Translations under genes and position numbers: made by a program
Assembly: GCA_003263845.1 (NCBI GenBank)
Contig: JYJN01000115.1
Span: 1 to 35,835 of the forward strand
Reading direction: 5' to 3'
DNA: 35,835 nt
Origin: Vibrio aestivus
Lineage (GTDB): Bacteria; Pseudomonadota; Gammaproteobacteria; Enterobacterales; Vibrionaceae
In this document: positions 9,168 through 16,609 of the stretch, one piece after another
Numbering within the stretch: the first letter of the stretch is position 1
How the letters are laid out: every line of letters starts with the position of its first letter
Notes under the pieces: model-generated
What the model was told of the DNA's origin: nothing
The model's database searches: none
Seen by the model: only the letters and a program-made list of their open reading frames with translations

Positions 9168-9184
9168 GGCGTTTTCTAAACGCC
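9168..9184. terminator. Weak candidate hairpin after the response regulator
   Basis: GGCGTTT, loop TCT, AAACGCC is a perfect 7-bp stem 24 bases after the response-regulator stop. There is no U tract after it on the plus strand, so it may only be a 3'-end stabiliser. Confidence 0.3.
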
Positions 9185-9298
9185 CTGTATCACTTTGATT
9201 CAATTTAAGGGGCGATAGCGCTAAAGAAATGTGTAGGGAAGCGATACAATGCACTTCAATTAAAAACTACATGTTCATTCAATCGATAGCAAATCCTT

Positions 9299-9856
9299 AT
9301 GTCCAAAGAACAAGATTACGAATTCAACACCGAGTACACCCTCAATAAGACCTTCTTCGCAGAGTGCTACGATCAAACCAGCACACCTGCAAGTTTTCCC
9401 AAGTCGTATCTTAAAGCCTTCTTATTTCTTATCTTTGGCGGAGTGTTGGTAGAATTTGAACTGTTACCAAGCGGATACATTGGTTGGTTCTTTATTGTTT
9501 TGAGTGTTGTCGAAGCGTGTAGTGTTTACTTCAAAAGAACATGGTGGCTATGGCGACAACGTTGGAGTATGAGCAATGGCAGTAAAGTTAGCCTCAAGGT
9601 GGACTCAAGTGGTATGAGTTACAATGGCGGTAAGACGATTAGAAAGATTGAGTGGGACCAGATTGATCAACTTGAGCAAAGCGATTTAGGTTTTATCATC
9701 CACATGGGTAAACAGCGTCAGTACGTCAGCAAATCATGTTTAAATGAGCAAGCTATCGCTTTCATCGCTGCGCAGCACGAAGCTTCACAAAAAAGTTTGA
9801 GCGAAAAAGCTAAGTTTTTTAGATTCACAAGTTACTTAGATTCACAAGCTATTTAG
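9299..9856 (+). CDS. YcxB-like membrane-associated hypothetical protein
   Basis: A 185-residue protein of unknown function. Two adjacent hydrophobic spans lie near residues 40-80 (YLKAFLFLIFGGVLVEFELL, then YIGWFFIVLSVVEACSVYF). A C-terminal cytoplasmic domain follows, with the strand pattern of YcxB-like proteins (SLKVDSSGMSYNGGKTIRKI, then WDQIDQLEQSDLGFIIHMGK). ATG 9299 is the only sensible start; no strong ribosome site is visible. It is transcribed alone and ends in a strong bidirectional terminator shared with the convergent VOC gene. Functional statements beyond the domain are not possible. Confidence 0.65.
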   Translation: MSKEQDYEFNTEYTLNKTFFAECYDQTSTPASFPKSYLKAFLFLIFGGVLVEFELLPSGYIGWFFIVLSVVEACSVYFKRTWWLWRQRWSMSNGSKVSLKVDSSGMSYNGGKTIRKIEWDQIDQLEQSDLGFIIHMGKQRQYVSKSCLNEQAIAFIAAQHEASQKSLSEKAKFFRFTSYLDSQAI

Positions 9857-9872
9857 ATTTAAACAAATAAAA

Positions 9873-9900
9873 AAAGGATTGGTATTTCTACCAATCCTTT
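9873..9900. terminator. Bidirectional rho-independent terminator
   Basis: AAAGGATTGGTA, loop TTTC, TACCAATCCTTT: a perfect 12-bp stem flanked by an A run on the left and T-rich sequence on the right. It serves the YcxB-like gene on plus and the VOC gene on minus. Confidence 0.85.
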
Positions 9901-9943
9901 ATTCGTTTTATCTATATTGATGTAGTAGCTTAACAGTAAGCCA

Positions 9944-10435
9944 TTACTCGTAATCTGAAGCGTAAGTATCTTCATAAGAGTGCGAGTAGAACTCGAAAAG
10001 GTTACCAAACGGGTCTTCTAGGTAAACCATTTGTGCTTGTTTTAGCTCATCTTCTGGGTGGTAGCGCATAATATCCATACGCACTTTACCGCCATACTCT
10101 TCAACACGCTTAATCGCGGTATCAAACTGTTCTTTTGGCAGCTGAAGACAAAAGTGGAAGATACCAAGGCGAGAAAAATCGACGTTATGGCGTTCGTCTC
10201 GGTCCACCATTTCGAAGAGTTCAACACCGATACCATCAGTTGTGACTAGGTGAGCTATATTAAAACCTTTGAAGCCTTCACCGAAAACCGCGATACACAT
10301 ACGACCGATTGCTGACTCGCGTTCTTCTTGAACTTTAGTGTTGTTCATCACTATACGAAGGCCAAGCGCTTTAGTATAGAACTCAACCGCTTTGTCCATA
10401 TCGCCGACCATGATACCTACGTGATTCATCTTCAT
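9944..10435 (-). CDS. VOC-family (glyoxalase/dioxygenase-fold) metalloprotein
   Basis: A 163-residue vicinal-oxygen-chelate protein made of two beta-alpha-beta-beta-beta modules. The likely metal ligands are His5 (MNHVGIMVGDMDKAVEFY), a Glu in GIGVELFEMVD, a His in LGIFHFCLQLP, and the Glu of FGNLFEFYSHSYED near the end. Members catalyse isomerisation, epimerisation or ring cleavage on a metal-bound substrate; the substrate here is unknown. The start has a good ribosome site (AGGAGAAAGTC before ATG 10435). A weak Fur-like sequence lies about 85-100 bases upstream. The gene is monocistronic and convergent with the YcxB-like gene. Confidence 0.8.
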   Translation of the reverse strand: MKMNHVGIMVGDMDKAVEFYTKALGLRIVMNNTKVQEERESAIGRMCIAVFGEGFKGFNIAHLVTTDGIGVELFEMVDRDERHNVDFSRLGIFHFCLQLPKEQFDTAIKRVEEYGGKVRMDIMRYHPEDELKQAQMVYLEDPFGNLFEFYSHSYEDTYASDYE

Positions 10436-10517
10436 GACTTTCTCCTACTTTGATATTTGAGTATTTGTTCGTTTCGATGTGGAGAAGTATAGGTAATAAA
10501 ATCTAAGATAGTAAATT

Positions 10518-10536
10518 ATCAATAATAATCATTATG
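10518..10536. promoter_or_regulatory. Weak Fur-box-like sequence upstream of the VOC gene
   Basis: A 19-base stretch containing ATAATCATTAT matches by eye about 14 of 19 positions of the classical Fur consensus. The whole region 10500-10560 is very AT-rich, so chance resemblance is likely. The 10436-10729 gap contains nothing else obvious apart from the promoters of the two divergent genes. Confidence 0.2.
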
Positions 10537-10729
10537 ATAATGTTTTGTTATTATAATCGAAGGGCTGGTTAGCGAGATATACATCCTTGAGTCGCTAGCC
10601 GGAATGATTACCAACTAACGATTACAAAGAGTGCCGTTAACTGTCTGATTGATGCATTATTGCTAACATCCTTACGCTAAATAGAATAAGATACACGGCC
10701 TTAAATTAAGCACTGAGCCCTTCATCGCA

Positions 10730-11995
10730 ATGACCGATCAAATAACGCAAGCAACATTTGCCGATCTCGGCCTAATTCCAACTCTAGTGGAACGACTCAC
10801 CGAGTTAGAATATAGCCAGCCGACCCCAATCCAAACTCATACTATTCCAAGTGTTCTAGAAGGGCGGGATATCGTTGGTGGTGCGAATACAGGTTCGGGT
10901 AAAACGGCGGCGTTTACGTTACCTATTCTGCAAAAGATTGTTGAGCAAGGTGAGTCGAATGGTCGCCGTGGCAATTACGTTTCTCATCTGGTTCTGGTTC
11001 CAACACGTGAACTGGCATCTCAGGTGGCTTATAACGTTAAATCCTACTCGTACCATCTGAGAGACAAGATCAAGACTGTTGCTGTGTTTGGTGGCGTATC
11101 CGTTAACCCTCAGATGCTAGCGCTTCGTGGTGGGTGCGACATCGTGGTGGCAACACCGGGTCGATTGCTTGATTTGGTATCGAGCAATGCTATTAAGCTT
11201 GAACAGGTAAAAACGTTGGTGCTTGATGAAGCTGACCGTATGCTTAGTCTCGGCTTTACGGACGAACTTAATAAGATTCTTGCACTGCTACCAGAGAAGA
11301 AACAGACTTTGTTGTTCTCAGCAACGTTCCCAGACAAAGTGACGACACTAGCTCAGCATCTGCTGAACGAACCTATCGAAGTTCAACTGCAAAGCGCCGA
11401 AGAGAGTACTTTGGTTCAGCGCGTATTCAGTGTTAACAAAGGCGAGAAAACAGCGGTGCTGGCGCACCTGATCAAACAGCATCAGTGGCGACAAACGTTG
11501 ATTTTCGTGAATGCGAAGAACGCTTGTAACCACCTAGCTCAGAAATTGTCGAAACGCGGTATTACAGCAGAAGTGTTCCACGGTGACAAAGGGCAGGGCG
11601 CTCGTACCCGCGTGCTTGAAGGATTCAAATCGGGTGAGATCCAAGTGTTGATTGCAACCGATATCGCAGCGCGCGGTCTGGATATTGAAAAACTGCCTGT
11701 CGTGATTAACTTCGATCTTCCGCGCAGCCCAGCAGACTACATGCACCGAATCGGGCGAAGCGGCCGGGCGGGTGAAGTTGGCCTTGGCTTATCTTTGATC
11801 GACTACGATGATTATCATCATTTCAAAGTTATTGAGAAGAAAAATAAGTTCCGACTTGAGCGTGAAGAAGTAGAAGGCTTTGAAGTTGAAGACGACCAAA
11901 GCGAAGCGTACTTCTTACCAATGAGGCCGCAGCCTAAGCCTGCAGGTACTGGCAAAAAGAAGAAGAAAAAACGCAACCCGCAGCAAAACGGCTAA
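10730..11995 (+). CDS. DEAD-box ATP-dependent RNA helicase (RhlE-like)
   Basis: Cytoplasmic RNA helicase of 421 residues. The motifs appear in order: Q motif (TFADLGLIPTLVERLTELEY with PTPIQ), Walker A ANTGSGKT near residue 56, PTRELA, GG, TPGRLLD, DEAD (LVLDEADRMLSLGF), and SAT (LLFSATFPDK). The helicase C domain has IFVNAKNA, ATDIAARGLDI and HRIGRSGRAG. The C-terminal tail is short and very basic (GKKKKKKRNP), which suits non-specific RNA binding. Likely roles are ribosome assembly, RNA turnover or cold adaptation, as for other RhlE proteins. Transcribed alone; ends in a strong bidirectional terminator. Confidence 0.92.
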   Translation: MTDQITQATFADLGLIPTLVERLTELEYSQPTPIQTHTIPSVLEGRDIVGGANTGSGKTAAFTLPILQKIVEQGESNGRRGNYVSHLVLVPTRELASQVAYNVKSYSYHLRDKIKTVAVFGGVSVNPQMLALRGGCDIVVATPGRLLDLVSSNAIKLEQVKTLVLDEADRMLSLGFTDELNKILALLPEKKQTLLFSATFPDKVTTLAQHLLNEPIEVQLQSAEESTLVQRVFSVNKGEKTAVLAHLIKQHQWRQTLIFVNAKNACNHLAQKLSKRGITAEVFHGDKGQGARTRVLEGFKSGEIQVLIATDIAARGLDIEKLPVVINFDLPRSPADYMHRIGRSGRAGEVGLGLSLIDYDDYHHFKVIEKKNKFRLEREEVEGFEVEDDQSEAYFLPMRPQPKPAGTGKKKKKKRNPQQNG

Positions 11996-12042
11996 ACAGT
12001 TAACTCACTATCGGACTACTAGATCTGATAGAGAAAAGTAAA

Positions 12043-12074
12043 AGAGCCTCGCTTGATGGAACAAGCGAGGCTCT
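12043..12074. terminator. Bidirectional rho-independent terminator
   Basis: AGAGCCTCGCTTG, loop ATGGAA, CAAGCGAGGCTCT: a perfect 13-bp GC-rich stem between the convergent helicase and VF530 genes, with A-rich sequence on its left flank. Confidence 0.85.
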
Positions 12075-12093
12075 CGTGTATTTGAATGTTTAA

Positions 12094-12519
12094 TTATCGA
12101 CGTTGCGAACGTCCGCGAGAAGAGCGATCTTTAAAAGAAGAGGCTGCTTTCGCCTGAGATTTCAGAATGGAATCTACCGTGAGTGGCATAGGCTCTTTAG
12201 GTTTAAGACCATGGCGGAAAGTGCGCGCTCTTGGCGGCAAATCATACTCTTCCGCACTAGCGCGTGGCATGCGTTTGAAACGGTAGAGGTAAAAGTTCTC
12301 TAACTTCTCTCTTGCCCATTCGGTTTTCTTTAAATACTTCACACTACTGGCAATCGATGGATTGGTGTTAAAGCAGTTAAAGCGCATGGCGGCGTCAAGA
12401 ATATCCCAACCATAAAAGTCCACCAATTCCTGCAACAGGGTTTCTAGTTTTAACCCATGCAGTGGATTGTTTTGTTGCAGTTCAATTCTTTCTTCGTCAG
12501 TCATCATTTTGGAGGCCAT
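12094..12519 (-). CDS. VF530 (DUF2132) family DNA-binding protein
   Basis: A 141-residue protein of the VF530/DUF2132 family, named after a Vibrio fischeri protein of known structure. The family core is clear: NPLHGLKLETLLQELVDFYG, WDILDAAMRFNCF, NPSIASSVKYLKKTEWARE and VENFYLYRF-like sequence read here as LENFYLYRFKRMP. The tail is basic and low in complexity (KDRSSRGRSQRR), consistent with nucleic-acid binding. ATG 12519 is preferred over the upstream TTG at 12534, which adds only five residues. No partner gene is adjacent; the physiological role is unknown. Confidence 0.85.
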   Translation of the reverse strand: MASKMMTDEERIELQQNNPLHGLKLETLLQELVDFYGWDILDAAMRFNCFNTNPSIASSVKYLKKTEWAREKLENFYLYRFKRMPRASAEEYDLPPRARTFRHGLKPKEPMPLTVDSILKSQAKAASSFKDRSSRGRSQRR

Positions 12520-12798
12520 AGTACCCAATAGCAAAATATTTAGGGGCGGAGTTTAACAGAGTATAGAGGACAGGGAAGAAGTTTATACTCACCAGCCATA
12601 TATAGAGGTGCTCATTAGCAGTGGCTCTCTTTTTGTACAACCTACACTTTCTAGGCATTGCAAAGAGTCAAACAAGCTAGAGTCAAAATAAACTCGTATA
12701 CTGCTTGTCTTATCCAAATTTACTCAATATAAAGTCGGCATATTCACAAACCTATTTCATGACGATTCACATCATTCTCTTAAGGAAAGACTGCCTCA

Positions 12799-13680
12799 AT
12801 GACATACAGTAAAGCTACTGCCATCGGTTTAGTTGCCATTTTGATGTGGAGCACTGCGGTTGGCTTGATCAGAACCGTTGCTGAAGCTCTAGGTGCGGTA
12901 GGGGGCGCGGCGATGATATATACGCTTAGCTCAGTGGTGTTGCTTGTTACGGTGGGCTTTCCAAACCTAACCAAGTTCCCTCGCCGTTATCTCATTTTGG
13001 GTGGTTTGCTTTTCGTTGTCTACGAGCTGTGCCTGTCTCTTTCGGTAGGTTTCGCCAGTACCAGTAAACAAGCGATCGAGGTGAGTATGGTTAACTACCT
13101 ATGGCCAAGCTTCACTTTAGTGCTTGCGCTTTTTGTAAGCGGGAAAAGAATGTCATTGATGATGTTTGTTGGGATGATTGTCTGTCTCTGTGGTGTTGGC
13201 AAAGTGCTCGCAGGGGACGATGGATTCTCGTTAACCGAGATGGGGGTAAATGTCATCAGCAACCCATTGAGCTACGGGCTCGCTTTCTCTGGTGCGGTCA
13301 TCTGGAGTGTGTATTGCGTGTACACCAAAAAAGCCGCGGAAGGTTTTAATGGGATTACGCCATTTTTTATGCTCACGGCCGTGGTCTTGTGGGGCAAATT
13401 TGGCCTGAGTGAAAATCCGGCAATGACTTTTTCACCCAGAGTACTTATCGACCTGGTATTGGTGTCGTGCGCAATGGGATTAGGTTATGCAGCATGGAAT
13501 ATCGGCATATTACATGGAAATGTCACCGTACTGGCGACAGCTTCTTATTTCACTCCGGTGCTTTCAGCCTTGTTTGCAGCACTTCTATTGGAGGAATCTT
13601 TGGGCGTTGGCTTTTGGTTGGGGGCATCGATGGTGAGCATCGGCTCTGTTATCTGCTGGAAAGCCTCTAAAGTGAATTGA
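12799..13680 (+). CDS. yddG: YddG-type aromatic amino acid exporter (DMT/EamA superfamily)
   Basis: Inner-membrane exporter of 293 residues with ten predicted spans in two EamA repeats. It resembles E. coli YddG closely along its length: an N terminus of KATAIGLVAILMWSTAVGLI type, then GGAAMIYTLSS, QAIEVSMVNYLWPS, NPLSYGLAFSGAVIW, GFNGITPFF, and YAAWNIGILHGNVTVLA before a SYFTPVLSA segment. YddG exports aromatic amino acids and has been linked to paraquat efflux. An AAGGA ribosome site lies upstream of ATG 12799. It is transcribed alone from the 264-base gap after the VF530 gene, in which no other gene is visible. Confidence 0.88.
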   Translation: MTYSKATAIGLVAILMWSTAVGLIRTVAEALGAVGGAAMIYTLSSVVLLVTVGFPNLTKFPRRYLILGGLLFVVYELCLSLSVGFASTSKQAIEVSMVNYLWPSFTLVLALFVSGKRMSLMMFVGMIVCLCGVGKVLAGDDGFSLTEMGVNVISNPLSYGLAFSGAVIWSVYCVYTKKAAEGFNGITPFFMLTAVVLWGKFGLSENPAMTFSPRVLIDLVLVSCAMGLGYAAWNIGILHGNVTVLATASYFTPVLSALFAALLLEESLGVGFWLGASMVSIGSVICWKASKVN

Positions 13681-13741
13681 GCATCAAATCATATCGAGTC
13701 TCCCCTATGGTAAAATTATCTTTTAGCTACGGGATGGCCAA

Positions 13742-13999
13742 ATGAGCAACGAGCATTTTCAAGGGAAGTTCGAAGTGGAGCTTAAGTACCGCTTTGAATC
13801 GAAGACCTGTTTCTTAGACGTTTTAAAACAAGTGCCTCACGAAATAATGCTAGAGGATAATCTAGAATCCGATTGTTATTTCGATACGCCTGATAAATCT
13901 TTGAGGCAGCAGAACAAGAGTGTCTGTATTCGCACAATGGAGCCATCAGGCATCAAGCTTTGGATTGTTAAAGGCCCAGAAGCCACTGAAGCACTTTGA
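13742..13999 (+). pseudogene. Truncated CYTH-domain protein (class IV adenylate cyclase-like), N-terminal half only
   Basis: The first ~78 residues match the start of a CYTH (CyaB/thiamine-triphosphatase-like) domain: FEVELKYRFESKTCFLDVL with the family ExExK-type motif, DCYFDTPDKSLRQQNKSVCI, and IKLWIVKGPEA. Family members are near 180 residues, so the second half, with the remaining acidic and basic ligands, is missing. The reading ends in TEAL and a stop. From about 13980 a different frame is open and reads HFEQEVPWPWNDPAHSIAQP and then DPYDDW, unrelated to CYTH. This looks like a deletion junction joining two gene fragments rather than a one-base error. It could be a real rearrangement or a misassembly. 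Without the C-terminal half it should be inactive. Confidence 0.65.
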
Positions 14000-14191
14000 G
14001 CAGGAGGTGCCTTGGCCATGGAACGATCCCGCCCACAGTATCGCTCAGCCTGACCCTTACGACGACTGGTAACCCTTCACTATCTGCGGCAGTGGCAGAG
14101 GTTTGCTGCTGCCTTATGGAATCGATGTAACTTACCAGCATAGAGGTTTGAATAATTAATCAAGAAGCCTTAATACAGGCTTTTCCTCAGC

Positions 14192-14651
14192 TCAAGAATA
14201 CATCGCCGAAACCCTGTCTCTACCCACCTTAAATATCTTACCCACTAAAACAATCAACACAGCTCCGGTAAGCACAGGCGTAAATAAAAAATTCCCAGCT
14301 TTGGCCAGTTAGCATAATCAAAATCGGATTTGCTCCCGCTGGTGGATGTGTCGTTTTGGTCAGCAGCATCAGCGAAACACCAAGCCCAGTCGCGATGGCC
14401 AATGTAGCGGGACTCACACCAATAAATTGGGTGAAGACAACACCAATAAATCCAGTTACTAAGTGCCCCAAAATCACATTTTTAGGTTGAGCTAACGGGC
14501 TTTCTGGCAGCCCAAATACCAATACTGTCGTTGCGCCAAATGGTGCCATTATTAGCGCGACATCCATCAGTGACGCTTCTAAATGGCTAAGTAAGCCAAT
14601 GGCAATGGAAGCCCCAACCCCTGCTAAACAAGAAACAATATAGTTATTCAT
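14192..14651 (-). CDS. HPP-family integral membrane protein (one frameshift)
   Basis: Small multi-span inner-membrane protein of the HPP family, about 152 residues after correction. The signature TTHPPAGANPILIML is present near residue 100, preceded by hydrophobic segments (CLAGVGASIAIGLLSHLEAS, MAPFGATTVLVFGLPESPLA). The frame breaks near 14295, where a G run seems one base too long. Removing one base gives SWNFLFTPVLTGAVLIVLVG and a stop at 14192; the uncorrected reading ends at 14238 in non-hydrophobic sequence. Some family members, such as cyanobacterial NIT1-like proteins, have been linked to nitrite transport, but the role here is unknown. It diverges from a TetR gene across paired operators, so it is the probable target of that repressor. 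Confidence 0.8.
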
Positions 14652-14679
14652 CTTCGTATGCTCGTCTGTTTTTATTTAA

Positions 14680-14726
14680 GGTAGACCAACTTGTCTACAT
14701 TGAAATGGTAGACAGGTTGGTCTACC
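14680..14726. promoter_or_regulatory. Twin palindromic operators between HPP and TetR genes
   Basis: Two 18-base sites, GTAGACCAACTTGTCTAC at 14681-14698 and GTAGACAGGTTGGTCTAC at 14708-14725, each have 6-bp arms GTAGAC/GTCTAC. The second is the reverse complement of the first apart from one base, so the block is also one large dyad. Centre spacing is 27 bases. The position between divergent genes fits TetR auto-repression plus repression of the HPP gene. Confidence 0.75.
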
Positions 14727-14762
14727 ATTGTCAAACGGTTTTGATAGGGTGCTTAGTAAGTA

Positions 14763-15314
14763 ATGAACCAAAAACGACAACTGTTAATCGATACAGCCCT
14801 TGATCTGTTTTATCGTCAGGGTATTCACTCGGTTGGCATTAATGAGGTTCTAAAAGTGTCTGGGATTGCGAAGCGAACGCTTTACAGCCACTTTGACAGC
14901 AAAGAGGCTTTGATTCATGCAACGCTCGAGCAAAGGCATGCCAACTTTATGCATTGGTTAGAATTAACCTTGAGTGACGTATCTTCTGAGCAGCAGCTTG
15001 TCTCTGAATTGTTTGACGGTTTGAATCGTTGGTTCAATGGTGAAACCAGTGAGTTAGGGGACTTTAGAGGGTGCTTTTTCATCAATACATCGGCAGAGTT
15101 TAGTGACTTTGGCAGCGACATTGTTAAGTATTGCACCTTCCACAAAACCGAAGTTAAGCGGTTAATTCAGAGCAAACTAATCGATGATAATCCTCAGCTG
15201 TTGAACGCTATTTGTATCATGAAAGAGGGAGCGATAATTACCGCGCACATGACCAGAAAGGGTGACGAAGTGTGCCAACAGAGCAAAGATGTATTGAGGG
15301 CACTTTGTACTTAG
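14763..15314 (+). CDS. TetR/AcrR-family transcriptional repressor
   Basis: A 183-residue regulator. The N-terminal HTH is typical: LIDTALDLFYRQGIHSVGIN, VLKVSGIAKRTLYSHFDSKE and ALIHATLEQRH, placing the recognition helix around residues 38-47. The C-terminal ligand domain (about 60-183) carries RGCFFINTSAEF, often seen in this branch. It lies divergent to the HPP gene, and two near-identical palindromes sit just upstream of both starts. It therefore probably represses its own gene and HPP until an unknown small molecule binds. ATG 14763 is the only plausible start. Confidence 0.88.
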   Translation: MNQKRQLLIDTALDLFYRQGIHSVGINEVLKVSGIAKRTLYSHFDSKEALIHATLEQRHANFMHWLELTLSDVSSEQQLVSELFDGLNRWFNGETSELGDFRGCFFINTSAEFSDFGSDIVKYCTFHKTEVKRLIQSKLIDDNPQLLNAICIMKEGAIITAHMTRKGDEVCQQSKDVLRALCT

Positions 15315-15525
15315 CTGCTTTGCTCGACATAATGCTGTTTCATCAATCCAAAAGTTGAATGAACCGTAGTTAATGGGGCTTTTGTCGTATTATTTTCAAT
15401 TAGCTGTTTTGCAGCGAGTTTTCGGCATAAAGCTATGAAGATTAACTGATGTAGCCTACCAGATTGTCACTTCCTGACTTAGTTCGCTCGAATGACTCAG
15501 CAAAACCTTGTTCTACTTCGAAAGG

Positions 15526-16434
15526 CTACCCATTAAGGCATTGGCTAATTTCTGTTAATAGCCATTGATGTAGCGGCGATTTATATAAAGTTCTTGCAGA
15601 TACAAAACCAACATCTCCAGACGGTGCGCTTGCTTTTTGTGGGGTAGGCAACAGTTTGTATGGACCTGCCAGTTTGTTAAATAACAACTTGGAACAAGGA
15701 AAGACCAATTCACTGTTCTCTAAGTTTTTTAATATGCTATCCAAGTAGCTACTTCTGAAGCGAATTTGCGACTGAATACCGATAGATTTTAACGTCTCTT
15801 GCGCGTACGGCTTGCGATTATTCCAGTCGTGGACCAATAAACTAGATAGCTTTAGTGTCATTCCTGGTTTGAGTTGAGCTGAGAGAAGTGGGTTGCTTTC
15901 ATGACAAACCAGTACAAACTCGTCATCAGCAATTTTCTTTTGGTACAAAGACTTTGATATTTCTAAGGGGAAATAATTTACCCCAACCTGAATATCACCT
16001 TTCAATAGTTGGCTAGTGGTATCGTCATCCCATGCAACGATGTTTAGCTGAATATTGGGAGCTTTGGCTAGAATTCTCGAGCAAATGTCCGATGTGTAGC
16101 CTGATGCTAAGAAGCCATTGAGGGCGATGGTGATTTCGCCTTCTAACTTTTCAGGGAGAAACGAAACATCTGGTGTTAAGGATTCAGTGAAAGCGTTGAA
16201 TAGCGGAAGTACTTGCTGTTTGATTTTTAACGCTCTTAGCGTTGGCTCTAAATGATAGTGAGACCGAATAAATAGCTCGTCGTCAAAGAAGTCTCTCAGT
16301 TTTGATAATGAGCGACTGACTGTAGGCTGGCTTAGGTGTAATTTCTCGCAAGTGGCTGAAACGCTGTTGGTTTCTATAAGTACCTGAAATATTTTGATGA
16401 GATTCAGATCAAACTTACTAATTTCTCGTTTCAT
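15526..16434 (-). CDS. LysR-family transcriptional regulator
   Basis: A 302-residue LTTR. The N-terminal winged HTH reads FDLNLIKIFQVLIETNSVSA, KLHLSQPTVSRSLSKLRDFF and DELFIRSHYHLEPT. The co-inducer domain occupies about residues 90-295 (EGEITIALNGFLASG, DEFVLVCHESNPLLS). AGGGGAAGC precedes ATG 16434 as a good ribosome site. It is divergent from the DUF1254 gene across 175 bases that contain a palindrome at 16521-16534, so that gene is its likely target. The 211-base gap between this gene and the TetR gene contains nothing obvious. Confidence 0.9.
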   Translation of the reverse strand: MKREISKFDLNLIKIFQVLIETNSVSATCEKLHLSQPTVSRSLSKLRDFFDDELFIRSHYHLEPTLRALKIKQQVLPLFNAFTESLTPDVSFLPEKLEGEITIALNGFLASGYTSDICSRILAKAPNIQLNIVAWDDDTTSQLLKGDIQVGVNYFPLEISKSLYQKKIADDEFVLVCHESNPLLSAQLKPGMTLKLSSLLVHDWNNRKPYAQETLKSIGIQSQIRFRSSYLDSILKNLENSELVFPCSKLLFNKLAGPYKLLPTPQKASAPSGDVGFVSARTLYKSPLHQWLLTEISQCLNG

Positions 16435-16520
16435 GCTTCCCCTATGTACTTCTGTTGCGGATTTAATCGATCCTATCTTGATTATAACTATTCATTTTTG
16501 TTTTGCATTGTATTTAATTT

Positions 16521-16534
16521 ATTCTATATAGAAT
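16521..16534. promoter_or_regulatory. Palindrome in LysR / DUF1254 divergent region
   Basis: ATTCTATATAGAAT is a perfect 14-base palindrome that also fits the loose T-N11-A pattern of LysR sites. It lies 76 bases before the DUF1254 start and 87 bases before the LysR start. The surroundings are AT-rich, which weakens the case. Confidence 0.4.
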
Positions 16535-16609
16535 TTATTTGGATGGCCTTACTATGTTTGTGAACTTGAGAGCGCGACTCTCCTAGCACCCTACAGAGGT
16601 AAGAACATC

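Noticed and set aside
10518..10536. Iron control of the VOC gene by Fur
   Set aside because: Match is only partial in very AT-rich DNA; listed as a weak site but not promoted to a finding.
13101..13349. Alternative frame inside yddG
   Set aside because: Lies wholly within a well-matched exporter gene; out-of-frame shadow.
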